The notes below the pieces were generated by a model. The model saw nothing but the letters and a program-made list of their open reading frames with translations, ran no database searches and had not been told where the DNA came from. DNA of 64,000 nt from Mytilus trossulus (Eukaryota > Mollusca > Bivalvia > Mytilida > Mytilidae), in assembly GCF_036588685.1 (NCBI RefSeq), contig NC_086378.1:38727578-38791577 (forward strand), read 5' to 3'. Below, in pieces: positions 28,001 to 37,473 of the stretch; within the stretch, counting starts at the first letter, position 1, and each line of letters begins with the position of its first letter. Both the position numbers and the translations under genes were made by a program.

Positions 28001-28348
28001 TTTTATTGTCATAAACTTGTACAACTAAATAACAATATATCAAACATAGGATTAATAAGAATATTTAGCTGGTCAGATAATAGCAACAAAATCTGTACTA
28101 AACAGTAATTATTTTTTTTTAAAAACCAAACAACTACAGGCATTAAAGCACAAATATTTTTATTCATGATCCCTGCACAAAGCTGAACATTATTTGGATC
28201 TCATGTTTATTTAAGTTTGGTTTTTTTTTACAAAAGATGTTTCCTTGTGACAGCTCATTCCAGATAAATTTGAGCATCATCAAAATGAGCAAATTTCAAA
28301 CCATACCTGGTAGTTCTGACTCTAAGGGGAACTGCTGTTTCCTGTGAT
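12949..28348 (-). CDS. FBXO15: F-box only protein 15-like, multi-exon, start codon not found
   Basis: Exons in transcript order (all minus): 28307-28348, 27605-27673, 26300-26404, 25367-25471, 20449-20661, 19811-19946, 19090-19176, tentative 17324-17363, 15618-15724, 14513-14574, 13927-13976 and 12949-13043. Apart from the tentative one, the listed junctions have compatible phases. Exon 3 encodes the F-box (LPNEIILKIFGYLS...CHLWHQL) and exon 4 continues LLWKPLLQ. Later parts track FBXO15: exon 6-7 GVWKEGGEIAF (human GVWKKEEELAF), exon 9 FPWKTDAF (human LSWKTDIF), exon 10 LDALFIDNEGQVVW, exon 12 DQRGQIFIQ. Family knowledge: F-box proteins present substrates to SCF (SKP1-CUL1) ubiquitin ligases; mammalian FBXO15 is a stem-cell marker with little-known substrates. 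The N-terminus before TAVPLRVRTT and about 30 residues after exon 7 are unresolved. Exons 1-2 are duplicated at 41.7-42.4 kb. Orthology rests on remembered motifs. Confidence 0.83.
14192..14217. repeat. GATT microsatellite
   Basis: Short run of (ATTG)n within an intron of the FBXO15-like gene. A shorter ATTGATTGATTGATC run lies at about 13837. Both mark the start of a mussel interspersed repeat reading GGTGATTGCTTTAAGC. Confidence 0.7.
15165..15475 (+). repeat. Interspersed repeat, '...TTGTCTCATTGGCA...CCACATC' family (divergent)
   Basis: Shares the order of motifs with the copy at 27115-27480: a GCCTGTAATTCAG segment, TAGCTATGC, GCCATTGTTGAAGG, TGACCTATAG, then a decayed TGTCTCAT...CATA end. 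It sits in an intron of the FBXO15-like gene. Confidence 0.6.
16500..16912 (+). repeat. Interspersed repeat, '...TTGTCTCATTGGCACTCACACCACATC' family
   Basis: Contains GCACCTGTCCTAAGTCAGGA, TTGGTGTGAGTC, GACCTATAATGG, then GGATGGAGAGTTGTCTCATT and ACACCACATC. The same motif order recurs on plus at 33903-34196 and 62380-62740; its terminal part recurs at 37036-37100 and, on minus, at 59847-59905. Confidence 0.75.
17324..17363 (-). CDS. Tentative 40-bp exon of the FBXO15-like gene
   Basis: Bounded by TTAACTTTAG (acceptor) and TTAG|GTGATC (donor). It is open in the frame required between exons 19090-19176 (ends phase 0) and 15618-15724 (needs one base before it), encoding VPVAIQISALRLL plus one base. 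Similarity to human FBXO15 is not evident, so support is splice signals and phase only. Confidence 0.25.
18079..18440 (+). repeat. Interspersed repeat, '...TTGACACATTCTCCATTTCC' family
   Basis: Begins TACTTTTCTACATTGGCTAG, runs through GGGGGAGGGTTGAGATC, GCGCCTGTCCCAAGTCAGGA and GGGGCCAGCTGAAGGA, and ends GTCTCTTTGACACATTCTCC with ATTTCCATTCTCAATTTTAT. Other copies: 29376-29790 (interrupted), its duplicate near 43.5 kb, and 53352-53802. An isolated 3' end lies at 57998-58075. Confidence 0.8.
21305..21876. mobile_element. Inverted-ended element (MITE candidate)
   Basis: Nineteen-base inverted ends with one mismatch: GGGAGATAACTCTGCAAAA at 21305-21323 and its complement TTTTGCAGAGTTATTTCCC at 21858-21876. 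About 570 bp, no coding content. It lies in the long intron between exons 20449-20661 and 25367-25471. Confidence 0.6.
21896..22357. mobile_element. Inverted-ended element adjoining the previous one
   Basis: TACACCACTAATTC near 21896 is mirrored by GAATTAGTGGTGTTA near 22342. About 460 bp, no open frame. It begins about 20 bases after the preceding element ends, so the two may form one composite insertion. Confidence 0.45.
22440..25366. other. Remainder of the large FBXO15-like intron
   Basis: Holds an interspersed fragment at 22440-22580 (TTTTTGATGCATTTTG...GAGTTCAGTATTTTTGTG) that recurs antisense at about 32300-32420 and 46400-46520. An antisense fragment of the CCACATC repeat family lies at about 23110-23160 and 23560-23860. 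The rest is AT-rich sequence without recognisable exons. Confidence 0.5.
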
Positions 28349-29375
28349 CTAAAATTAAAGTTATGAATTTTACAATTCTTGTAGATAAGTTGGTCTTTTA
28401 TCATCATAACCTTTTGCCACAAACTTTACTCTGAGTAACAGACATACCTGTGCACCTGTGAAAGTTTAAAGCCATGGCTGGAACTAGATTATTAAATTCA
28501 ACAGATTTTATGGTTCAGAAAATTATAAACTTTTCTGGATTTTGCTATTCATTTTTTTCATTCCTGCAGAAGGTACAAAAATAAACTTCGTTGGGAAAAC
28601 GTTTGAAAAGCTCCCCTCATTAATGGATGTTGTGAGAAGTATTGATTTAAATGGACAATAGATTGACAATAGACACCTGTAAACAATAGGTGATTTTAAC
28701 TGTGTAACAGAGTGGACCATATCAAATGCAACTCTTTTGTTTGTTTATTTTACATTCTTCTGCAGACTGGAAAAAAAAGGCATGTCTAAATCCAGGTAAG
28801 TAATTTATTTTCTGAAACAAAGACTTCATATAACTTTAATATATTTAGGTCCTGCCATGCCTTAAAACTTTCCTAGATGCATCAGATTGTTTGTAATCAT
28901 AGTAGATTTTTGAGTGTGAAAATGGTCATATTTTTCAATTCCTTCAGATGAACCTTAATTCAAATCAGTCACAACATCCAATAATGAATATTTTATATTT
29001 TATGGTAATATTCTTTACAAAGCACAAAAAAGTCAGTATTCACCTCAAAAGCTAACAAAACCTTTAAACAGACTTATTAAGAAGGGATGTACATGTAGTT
29101 ACAACACTGTTGTCAGGTTATTAAAGATCGCATATTTTGGCTTTAATATTGATTCACAAATACACATGAAATAGGGTCTTTTCATCGGAATTAAACACAT
29201 TTATTATAAAACCAGTTGTTGCCATGACCCGGGTTATGTTCTTCTCATATATTTCATGATGGTATAATACTAAATCCCTAACAGAAGGGATTTTGTCTGA
29301 TATTTACATGATTAGACAAAAAATTTCAATCAGTTTAATTGAGGTCTGGAGCTGGCATGGGAGTAACTGCTAGTT

Positions 29376-30826
29376 GTTATTTATGTATTACTGTCATTTT
29401 GTTTATTTTCTTTTGTTTCATTTTCTGACATCGGACTCGGACTTCTCTTAAACTGAGTTTTACTTTGTTTGTGCAAGTGTTTTTTCTACATTCAATGGCT
29501 AAAGGTATAGGGGGAGGGTTGAGATCTCAAAAAACATGTTTAACCCTGCCACAATTTTGTGCCTGTCCTAAGTCGGGATCCTCTGGCTTTTGACAAGTTT
29601 GTTAGTCTTGTACAATTTTTCATTTAGTTTCTTGTGTATAATTCAGAGATTAGTATGATGTCCATTATCACTGAACTAGTATACATATTTGTTTAGGGGC
29701 CAGCTAAACGAAGCCTCCGGGTTCAGGAGTTTCTCGCTGCATTGAAGACCCATTGGTGGCCATCTGCTGTTGTCTGCACTATGAGGGACAAACTCCCCGG
29801 CAGTTCCAGTTCCGATCCGCATACGGGCCCCAATACTTCTCTACACTAAGGTAGCAATACACAGTTAGAAGTTTAGTTTCGCATTATGGCCCCTGTGAAT
29901 TTTTTAAATATGAAAGTTTTTGTACAATAAAATTGATTTTTAGGTAATTGAAGAATAATATAGCCTTCTTAGTGGGTTTATATGAACATTTAGATTGATT
30001 TTAACATGTTTTATAGGCCATTTCAATGATTGACAGTCCGTATTTTCCTATCCGTACCGTTCATAGGTCCATAAATTATTGTAGTGTTTATCAACAAAGA
30101 TTTTGCGCTCGATCTTTTCAATTCAATTTTATGGAAAAACGAGCAGGAAGACATATGATTTTTTTTGGACCACTTGATAGATATAAACCTATGGATTCAG
30201 GAAAGGTATCACTGTAATTCATTGAAATTTTCCTTTAGACCAAATTTTGGAGACTTTTGTGACATGTTCACCCCCCTTTTTTGCTATATTTTGTATCTAA
30301 GAAATGCAGATTGTTGCCATGGTTACACCCAAAAGGGATTATATTTCACCCTTATGACCATTAGAAATCAAATCTATGGAAGATTCTCTTTCTACAAGTA
30401 TATACATGCATAACACACATATAAAGCCTTCTTTAGACAGGAGGGGAAAGGGGGTGTTTAAAAATTATGAGTGTCAATTTTAAGTTTTTTTCCTAACTGT
30501 GTATTGCTACCTAATTGATGGAGTAAAGGAAAATAGTTCCGGAACAGAAACGATCACTGTCCGGAGTTAGTATGAGGGAGGATCTTTTTCAGGACATTTA
30601 TAGGATCAGTGTTTTTAAAATCAGGATTTACAAAATAATTTACTGGATCCGGTAATTCTTTTTTTTTAAATTCATGATGACTGGATGTGTGGATTTAAAG
30701 TTCTTAAAATTGGGACCTAGGGAATTTATGTGTTTACGCCCCCAACCCAGGTTAATCCTACACTCCTCTATGTTTGGGTTGTAACGTCTCTTTTGACACA
30801 TTCTCCATTTCCATTCTCAATTTTAA
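29376..30826 (+). repeat. TTGACACATTCTCC-family repeat split by nested insertion
   Basis: The 5' part (TACATTCAATGGCTAAAGGT...CATCTGCTGTTGTCTGCACT) ends at about 29782. The matching 3' part (TTGACACATTCTCCATTTCC) resumes at about 30796. About 1 kb, including the MITE at 29850-30511, sits between them. The whole arrangement is duplicated at +14,096. Confidence 0.65.
29850..30511. mobile_element. Harbinger-like MITE with 19-bp inverted ends and TAA duplication
   Basis: Perfect inverted ends GGTAGCAATACACAGTTAG (29850-29868) and CTAACTGTGTATTGCTACC (30493-30511), flanked by TAA at 29847-29849 and 30512-30514. A 3-bp TWA target duplication with ends starting GG fits PIF/Harbinger. About 660 bp, no transposase. 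Short open frames inside (30026-30413) are probably not genes. Duplicate copy at 43946-44607. Confidence 0.8.
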
Positions 30827-31592
30827 TTTTACCAATATATCATCAGTATATAATTTAGATATAGGCCTATTTTGCAACAATTTCCTACTTTTCATGACTT
30901 TTGTAGCATATACAGTGTATAGTCATGATAGTGTTACATTTGTACCTAACTGTGGTTTGCTTTTGTTTGTTGGTTAGATATTCTGCAAGCTGCTTTCTGT
31001 GATTTTTGACATCCATTACTTTACAAATTACTGATCAAAATCCATTCCTCACGTTGTAGTTAACCTTATTTTTCAATTAAATCGAAAGTGCTGTGCGTGG
31101 TACCGAAAGTAAGAGTTGGAAGTTGTTTACATGTTGATAAGTGGGAAAAGTAAAGGCTTATTTCGTTCCCATTATATTTTCGCCCTAGATTGGTTCGCCC
31201 CTAGAAGTGAATCCGAATAGAATATATTTTCAAAGATACCGACCTAAATCAATCGTCATCATACGATTTCATGTGCTTTTATTTGTTTGTACATATGTTT
31301 AATGAGAATATCGGGTCATAAATCATCGACATTCTTCGGAGGTATCTAATAAAATACTGGTACGAGTTTACATTCTAGAGCGGAAACGCAACCATCAATA
31401 TTTACCGTTTAGAGTTTTCCACACATTTCCGGTATGAACTCCAATGCAAGAATTATTTGCATTAACTCAGAAAATGTCAATGGTTAGATCCCGCTAAGTA
31501 TTATATGAAGCAAAGTATTTAATTACATTAAACACAGGCTAACCTAACATCGCCTGACAATTAATATCCACATGTAAAAAATATAAATCAAT

Positions 31593-33450
31593 GACAAATC
31601 GCCCCACTGTCAAATCGCCCCACTTTTTCACAAACTCTCCCCTCTCTGGTTTATCAACTCGCCCCACTTATAAAAAGGTTAAATCCTTTTGGAAATAGGT
31701 TTGTTAAATTGCCCCAATTATGAAAAGGGTTAAAATCCCACTAAAATAAGGTCTGCCATTACTTCACACTCATGACAAATAGATAAACAAAGATTAATTT
31801 AGTAATGCACACTCACCCCACTTAAACATGTATATAAATTTCTCATGTTTGTTTGTTTTCAAAGAAACCATAACTTAAACTTAGCAATCAATTTTTCAAC
31901 AACAATAAAACCTGCTTAGACTTTTTTACTAGCAAAAACCACACCCACACTTATTGTAAAGAATGAATGGGCATTCTCTTTCATATTTACTTGAAAGTAA
32001 CATTTGCCTTTCAATGATTGCTCGTTAGTTTTGAATTATTCTTAATTCAAAGACAAAAGTAACCAATCCAGCAAGTGCTATATGATATTTAATTGCTGTT
32101 AATTGAAATTCTTCATATTCATAATTATAATTTTAGATTTAGTGAAACATCATTTATTTCAATAACAATAAATTTTCGTTTTTGGAAAGATTAGAACTCG
32201 TTCTAAATCTTTACTTAGGCACCGGCCTCCCTAACAACATGAAAGGTTAGCTACTGTTACTAAATGTATTCACACTGAAATATAATTCCCTATGGTTCTC
32301 ATGTATGCACATAAAAAGTAAAATCACAAAAATACTGAACTCAGAGGAAAATCAATTTGGAAAGTCAAGAATCACATGACAAAATCAAAAAACAAAACGC
32401 ATCAAAAACAAATACACCTATAAACTGAAAAAAAATGGGTAAATTATTGGAGCAGTTCATTCAAGAATGTATGTCATTAAGGTGTGTTGATGTGCAGGCT
32501 TTTTTTTTGAAAATATTATGATAAGGGAATGGATATTGATACAATACTAGTATGATTGACAACTGTCATTATCACCAAACAATCAGAGACAAGGTGGACA
32601 TTTAATTACAATGCCCCACTTCCTAAACTTTGAATTGACCACATTAGCTATCAATCTTAGTCTTACATGATTATACAGACCATTCAATATACATCTAATC
32701 CTTAGTACACAAATATTTGACCTCATAATTGAATACACAAATGTGTATATTAGATGTTTGATATATATAAGGACATGAAGGGTGATAGATTTATTTATTG
32801 CCAATCACTTTTGATCTACATTACATAAGGTGATTCTGTAAATTATATCTGAAAGATAAATGATTAATGGATTAACTAGATCTTTAAAAATATTGAAATA
32901 TGAATATAAATATGAATATACATATGGTATTCAAGTAAGGCCTCAAATTTACTTGATAAATTTCCAATTATCATCTGTAATTTATCAACAATTTAGATTA
33001 GTTCCCATTTTTTTTTCATCTGGAATTGGCTTGAAACAAATTTTAAATTTTAAAACTTTTAATATAACAAACATTGTTTATTAATTTATTTCCCATCAAT
33101 TATTATGTTTATTTTAGTCTTGAATTTTTATTAGAAGTGAATATATATTTTTGCAATCAAGAACGAATCCACATTTCAATAAAAGATTTTTTTTAAATTT
33201 GTTTACATTGAAAAAGTACATTTTCAATGCCCTGTGTTGAAAAATACTTAAAAAATTGATCAAAAGGCACTCTATAACTATTAATCTTCAATGTCATATA
33301 ACCTCTGTTTCAAGTTACAAAATGCCCTAAAACACATTTTTAGATTAATTTTGTTGACACTTAGGTCGTAGGTTTTAGCTGTTGGTCTAGATTTTATGTC
33401 TTACAATGATAGTTGGTAACATTTTGTTACTAGAAGAATTTTTGATTTCA
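31593..33450. mobile_element. Truncated copy of the GACAAATCGCCCCACT inverted-repeat element
   Basis: Has the left end (GACAAATCGCCCCACTG at 31593) and body, but stops at the duplication boundary 33450. No right end occurs in the following sequence. The complete element is at 45689-48101. Confidence 0.75.
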
Positions 33451-33649
33451 GTGGATAAGTTGAGGTGTGTTAGACTATTATCTTAATAATACAAAATAAT
33501 AAGATTATAAAATCTATTATATTCAAAGTATGTATAAGCTTCGGTTGTACTTTCCTCAGGTATTTTCATCTACTTGCCTAACCATTGTTTACCTTTTAAC
33601 TGTAAAACCCTTTTTTTTTATCCGTTTTACCACGTAATACACGAATGTT

Positions 33650-33743
33650 CACAGGCACTTGTCTCAGAAAATTTTTTTCCTATATACCTTATTATAACAC
33701 AATAAGGTAAACAGGATTTTTTTTTCTGAGACAAGTGCCTGTG
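33650..33743. mobile_element. 94-bp hAT-like foldback MITE
   Basis: Nearly the whole element is an inverted repeat: CACAGGCACTTGTCTCAGAA at the left and its complement at the right, the arms continuing imperfectly to CCTTATT / AATAAGG around a short loop. It is flanked by the 8-bp direct repeat CGAATGTT (33642-33649 and 33744-33751). An 8-bp target duplication with ends starting CA fits the hAT superfamily. Nearly complete arm matching implies recent insertion. Confidence 0.85.
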
Positions 33744-33902
33744 CGAATGTTGCAATATTTTAAACAAAAGTTTAAACCATTGAAGAAATAGAAAGACAAT
33801 CAAAACCAAAGTCTAGACTACTCTTTATGAAGCTATTCTATTACGTGTAAACTTAAAAAACTCCGTCCTTGTGCTCATAGATTTGTTCGGTTCATATATA
33901 TG

Positions 33903-34196
33903 TACTGCAATTGTTTGCACCTGTCCTAAGTCAGGAATCTGATTTTCAGTAGTTGCCGTTTGTTGATGTTGTGCATAAGTGTTTCCCGTTTCTTGTGTTG
34001 ATTAGTCAGTTGGTTTGAATCGTTTTTCACTAGTAATAGTTAGGGCCCTTTAAAGCTTGCTGTTCGGCGGGAAAAAGGCTCCGTGTTGAAGACCGTACCT
34101 TGGCCGATATTAAATGTTTTACTTTTATAAATTGTGACTTGGATGGAGAGTTGTCTTATTGGCACTCATACCACATCTTCCTATATCTATATATGT
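33903..34196 (+). repeat. Interspersed repeat, '...TTGTCTTATTGGCACTCATACCACATC' family
   Basis: Carries GCACCTGTCCTAAGTCAGGA, AGGGCCCTTTAAAGCTTGCT and GGATGGAGAGTTGTCTTATT in the order seen at 16500-16912. Confidence 0.75.
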
Positions 34197-34329
34197 TTAT
34201 ATTTTCATTTACACAGCAGGGTCGAGTAAAAAGGAAAATAAAGTCATGCAAATGTGATCGGTGCCCCTCGCATCTTGTAATAAAATAAAATTTTAATTAC
34301 ATATTATGAAACTTTCGAACAGCTCGATA

Positions 34330-34740
34330 ATTAACATGCCGCCGCTAAGTGGAAATTTTACGTGGCGCTGCACCACGTGCACCGTGAAAATCAATCATCT
34401 ACAATCAACGATTGTGAAAATAAATTAATTATCAAATTTATGACAATTTGAAACGGATGTCATAAATCTAAAGAGTCAACAGGGGCTATTTGTTAATTTA
34501 ATTAACTTCTCAATACCACCATATTTATTAAATGATTTATTGCGTGTTAAGTGATGGAAACAATTGTACGGCTGTCCAGGAATCTCCCAAGGGGGCGGAG
34601 ACGTTTCTGTCATACACTACAGGATTTGCGTGATTTCAAAATTAAGTGGCAAAAATCGATCTTGTCATTTTTTATATGCCTAAAGGACAACGCTGTCGCG
34701 CGCACTGGTTTTACAACATTATCAGTATTTACTCTGTGAC
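34330..34740. promoter_or_regulatory. CpG-richer stretch with an E-box palindrome, possible promoter
   Basis: In an AT-rich window this stretch has many CpGs (CCGCCGCTAAG, GTGGCGCTGC, GTCGCGCGCAC) and a palindrome centred on CACGTG (GCACCACGTGCACC). It may be a promoter or first-exon remnant, possibly of a gene broken by the rearrangement. No transcript evidence is visible. Confidence 0.2.
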
Positions 34741-37473
34741 GTGAAGCAAAACATTAGAATTACCTTTTTTTTTTAATTCTTCAGAAAAAATTAATTATAT
34801 AGTGATTCATTCATCAACACTGAAACAAACAGCAAGAACAGATGAGGCAAACAACTTCTATTTGATGATCTTTGATAACTATTTCCACCATCATTGTGAT
34901 CAAAATATGTTTTTTCAGTTAAAAAGAATTATCGTATTTCAAATAAATAGCTTTCCAAGTTCGTTGGAGTGAATGCAGACTATGAAGTAATTTTCAAATT
35001 GCCTGCAACACCAGTTCACACGCTAACCTGACTCGCCTGCTTCAATGACCATCATTTTATGTTAAAAATGTCTAAGATAAAGATCTACAAGTATATTAAA
35101 CCTAGACACACAACAGTATATCTAACAAAAGAAAATGTTCCTGGTTGGTATAACATAAACTAAACATTTTTAAAGATAATGACAATGAGGTCAAGGTCAG
35201 AAAACGCTGTAAAGCAGACATATACCCCTTACAATTATCCCATACACCAAATATACCATACCTTTGGTTATTTGTATTTGAAAAACAGACAAAAACACAA
35301 AATCTTAACCTTCACCCATATACAATGAAAATGAGGTCAAGGTCAGATTAAAAATACCAGTTCACCGACATAACTTTCCTATTGCTATTTGTATTTTAAA
35401 TCTTTAACAAGTCAGTCGATGTGAGCATGTTCAGTGAGCATTTAATAGGACAAAAAATAGAATCAGTTTAAAATGGGAACTAAAAACCAATGGGAAATAA
35501 CTCCTATAATAATGTTAAATAATGATTTAATCATATAGGTATTTTTGTAGATCTTTTGTTCTGGTAACATTTTCTGTTTATCTATGATTTCGATAACAGA
35601 AACTGTCATCATTATTTAAAGGCAATAGTTCATACAAGGCTTTAATTTAAAATAGCTGTTTCAGTCACATTAGAACTTAAATAGATCTTGCATCAGCCAT
35701 CATTTTTATCTGTTTACAGTTACTGTCTATCTATTATAGTTTCAACATATAAGGCAAAACATAGAAATTTGTAAAAACAAATAATTTTTGAAGGACAATA
35801 ACTCCTACTAGAAGGAGTTCATCTGATACTCTTGGTGCTAACAGGAAGTGGGTTAATCTTCACAATCTGAGCATTTTTTACCCGTTATATTTTCTCTGTA
35901 TCTATTGGTTTTATATATATAAGAAATATGTTCTATTTTGTTCTATTTATAGCCATGGTGGACATATTGATTGCTTGACAGGAAAAAAAATAAAAATGTT
36001 CATACATTTTTGTACTACTTTTTCAAGATTATGAAGAAGATTGCTTGAAATTGATCATATAGTTTCATAGCAGGAGATGTTTGAAATAGTTTATAATGGA
36101 TGCCCAGTAAGGCAAGGCCTCAAATAGCCTAGGAGAGTTAAATGTGTATTGTGACAGCCCATGTCTATAAATTGTCCAGGTTATATATTCCTGTAATGTA
36201 TCCCAATCTCTTCTATGCATAAAAAGACTATTGTTTACATCTAAATACACATTTGTCTGGTTCAACCCTCAATTTTATACATTTCTAGTGGTCCTAGGAA
36301 TTTCTTACCATAATTGATTACAAATGAGCTCCTGCGATACTAAGATACTCTGGTGAATAAGGTGAATCCAGTAAAGCAAAAATACTGATAAATCATGCAT
36401 CAAATATTTCATGGAATTTCAAATTCTCAAGTTTGGCTGTTGTCTGCAGGATGAAGATGCAAAATAAATGATTTACCAGTGTAATTGCAACTTGGTCATC
36501 CATGATTTATTTTAATTTAATTTTTCAGTTCATAACAACACTTCTGGATTTCGAATGATTTTTTCATGAATTTTATGAAAACAAATATTCAAAATCTTGC
36601 TCTGGATACTGAATTTTGGTCATACATAACCAAGATTTCCGTCCAAATTTCATCTAATTCCATGTAGATTTGAGAAGTTATTGATCCCCACAAAAAACTT
36701 TAAACATAGACTGAACTTAAATGTTGACAGCCCTGATGACAGAACTAAGAACTAGCTATATGTCTTGCTTTTCAAGAAATAAATTTCACTGGCTCGACAA
36801 AAATAACTATAAATACCTTCACAAAAAGAAAACACTTAAGAATATAACTTTAATTGTGTTTATCATAACATGTTGACACAATATAAGTTACATTGAAAAC
36901 TTCAAAATTTTGTTGCTCTGTGAAAGCTTAAATTCTATTTATTGTGTAACAAAAACCTAAGCATACATTTCTAGAATTGTGACTTATTGTATGTATAAAG
37001 TTTTGGTTCAATAAGTATTTGATTAAAAACAAAAAATTGTTATTTGGATGGAGAGTTGTCTCATTGGCACTCACACCACATCTTCCTATATCTATATAGT
37101 ATATACAGATACTGGCACTATCATTTTTTATGTTCAGTGGACAGTAAAATTAGGGTCAAAACTCTAATCTGGCATTACAGTTAGAAAGATCATATCATAA
37201 GGAACATAAGTACTAAGTTTCCACTTAATTGGACTTCAACTTCATCAAAAACTACCATAACCAAATACTTTAAGCTGAACCAGGACAGAGAGATGAACGG
37301 ACACACAGACCAAAAACATAATTCCCCTCTACTATCGTACGTAGGGCATAGAAATATATTCTTGTTTTGCACAGACCACAATTTATAACACTTTCCAATC
37401 ATAATCAACAAATCAAATGTTATTTCAATTTTAATATATGATAGTGATGATATAAAATATGATGCTCTGATTT

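Larger units (their letters stand above)
27176..33450. repeat. 6,275-bp direct segmental duplication, copy 1
   Basis: Matches 41272-47546 at a constant offset of 14,096 from the first base (TAACCCCGCC) to the last (TTTTTGATTTCA). The one substitution I noticed is G at 31119 versus A at 45215. It contains two FBXO15-like exons, a Harbinger-like MITE, an interrupted TTGACACATTC-family repeat, and one end of a GACAAATCGCCCCACT inverted-repeat element. The left side continues unbroken into its CCACATC-family repeat. The right side breaks inside the GCCCCACT element. Confidence 0.95.
33451..37473. other. Unique segment between the duplicated blocks, downstream of URI1
   Basis: No coding exon supported. 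Contains a 94-bp hAT-like foldback (33650-33743), a CCACATC-family repeat (33903-34196), a GC- and CpG-richer stretch with a CACGTG motif (34330-34740), 'ATGAGGTCAAGGTCAG' degenerate units (35160-35440), a repeat-like stretch at 36060-36270, and further fragments at 37036-37340. A 62-codon open frame at 34551-34739 sits in the CpG-richer part, but no splice or homology evidence supports it. Confidence 0.5.

Noticed and set aside
30026-30413. Overlapping short plus-strand frames and their duplicates at 44122-44509
   Set aside because: Located inside a MITE. Duplication of the block, not selection, explains their conservation.
36065-36265. 66-codon minus-strand frame near URI1
   Set aside because: The surrounding text looks like decayed interspersed repeat; no splice sites in phase and no match to URI1.
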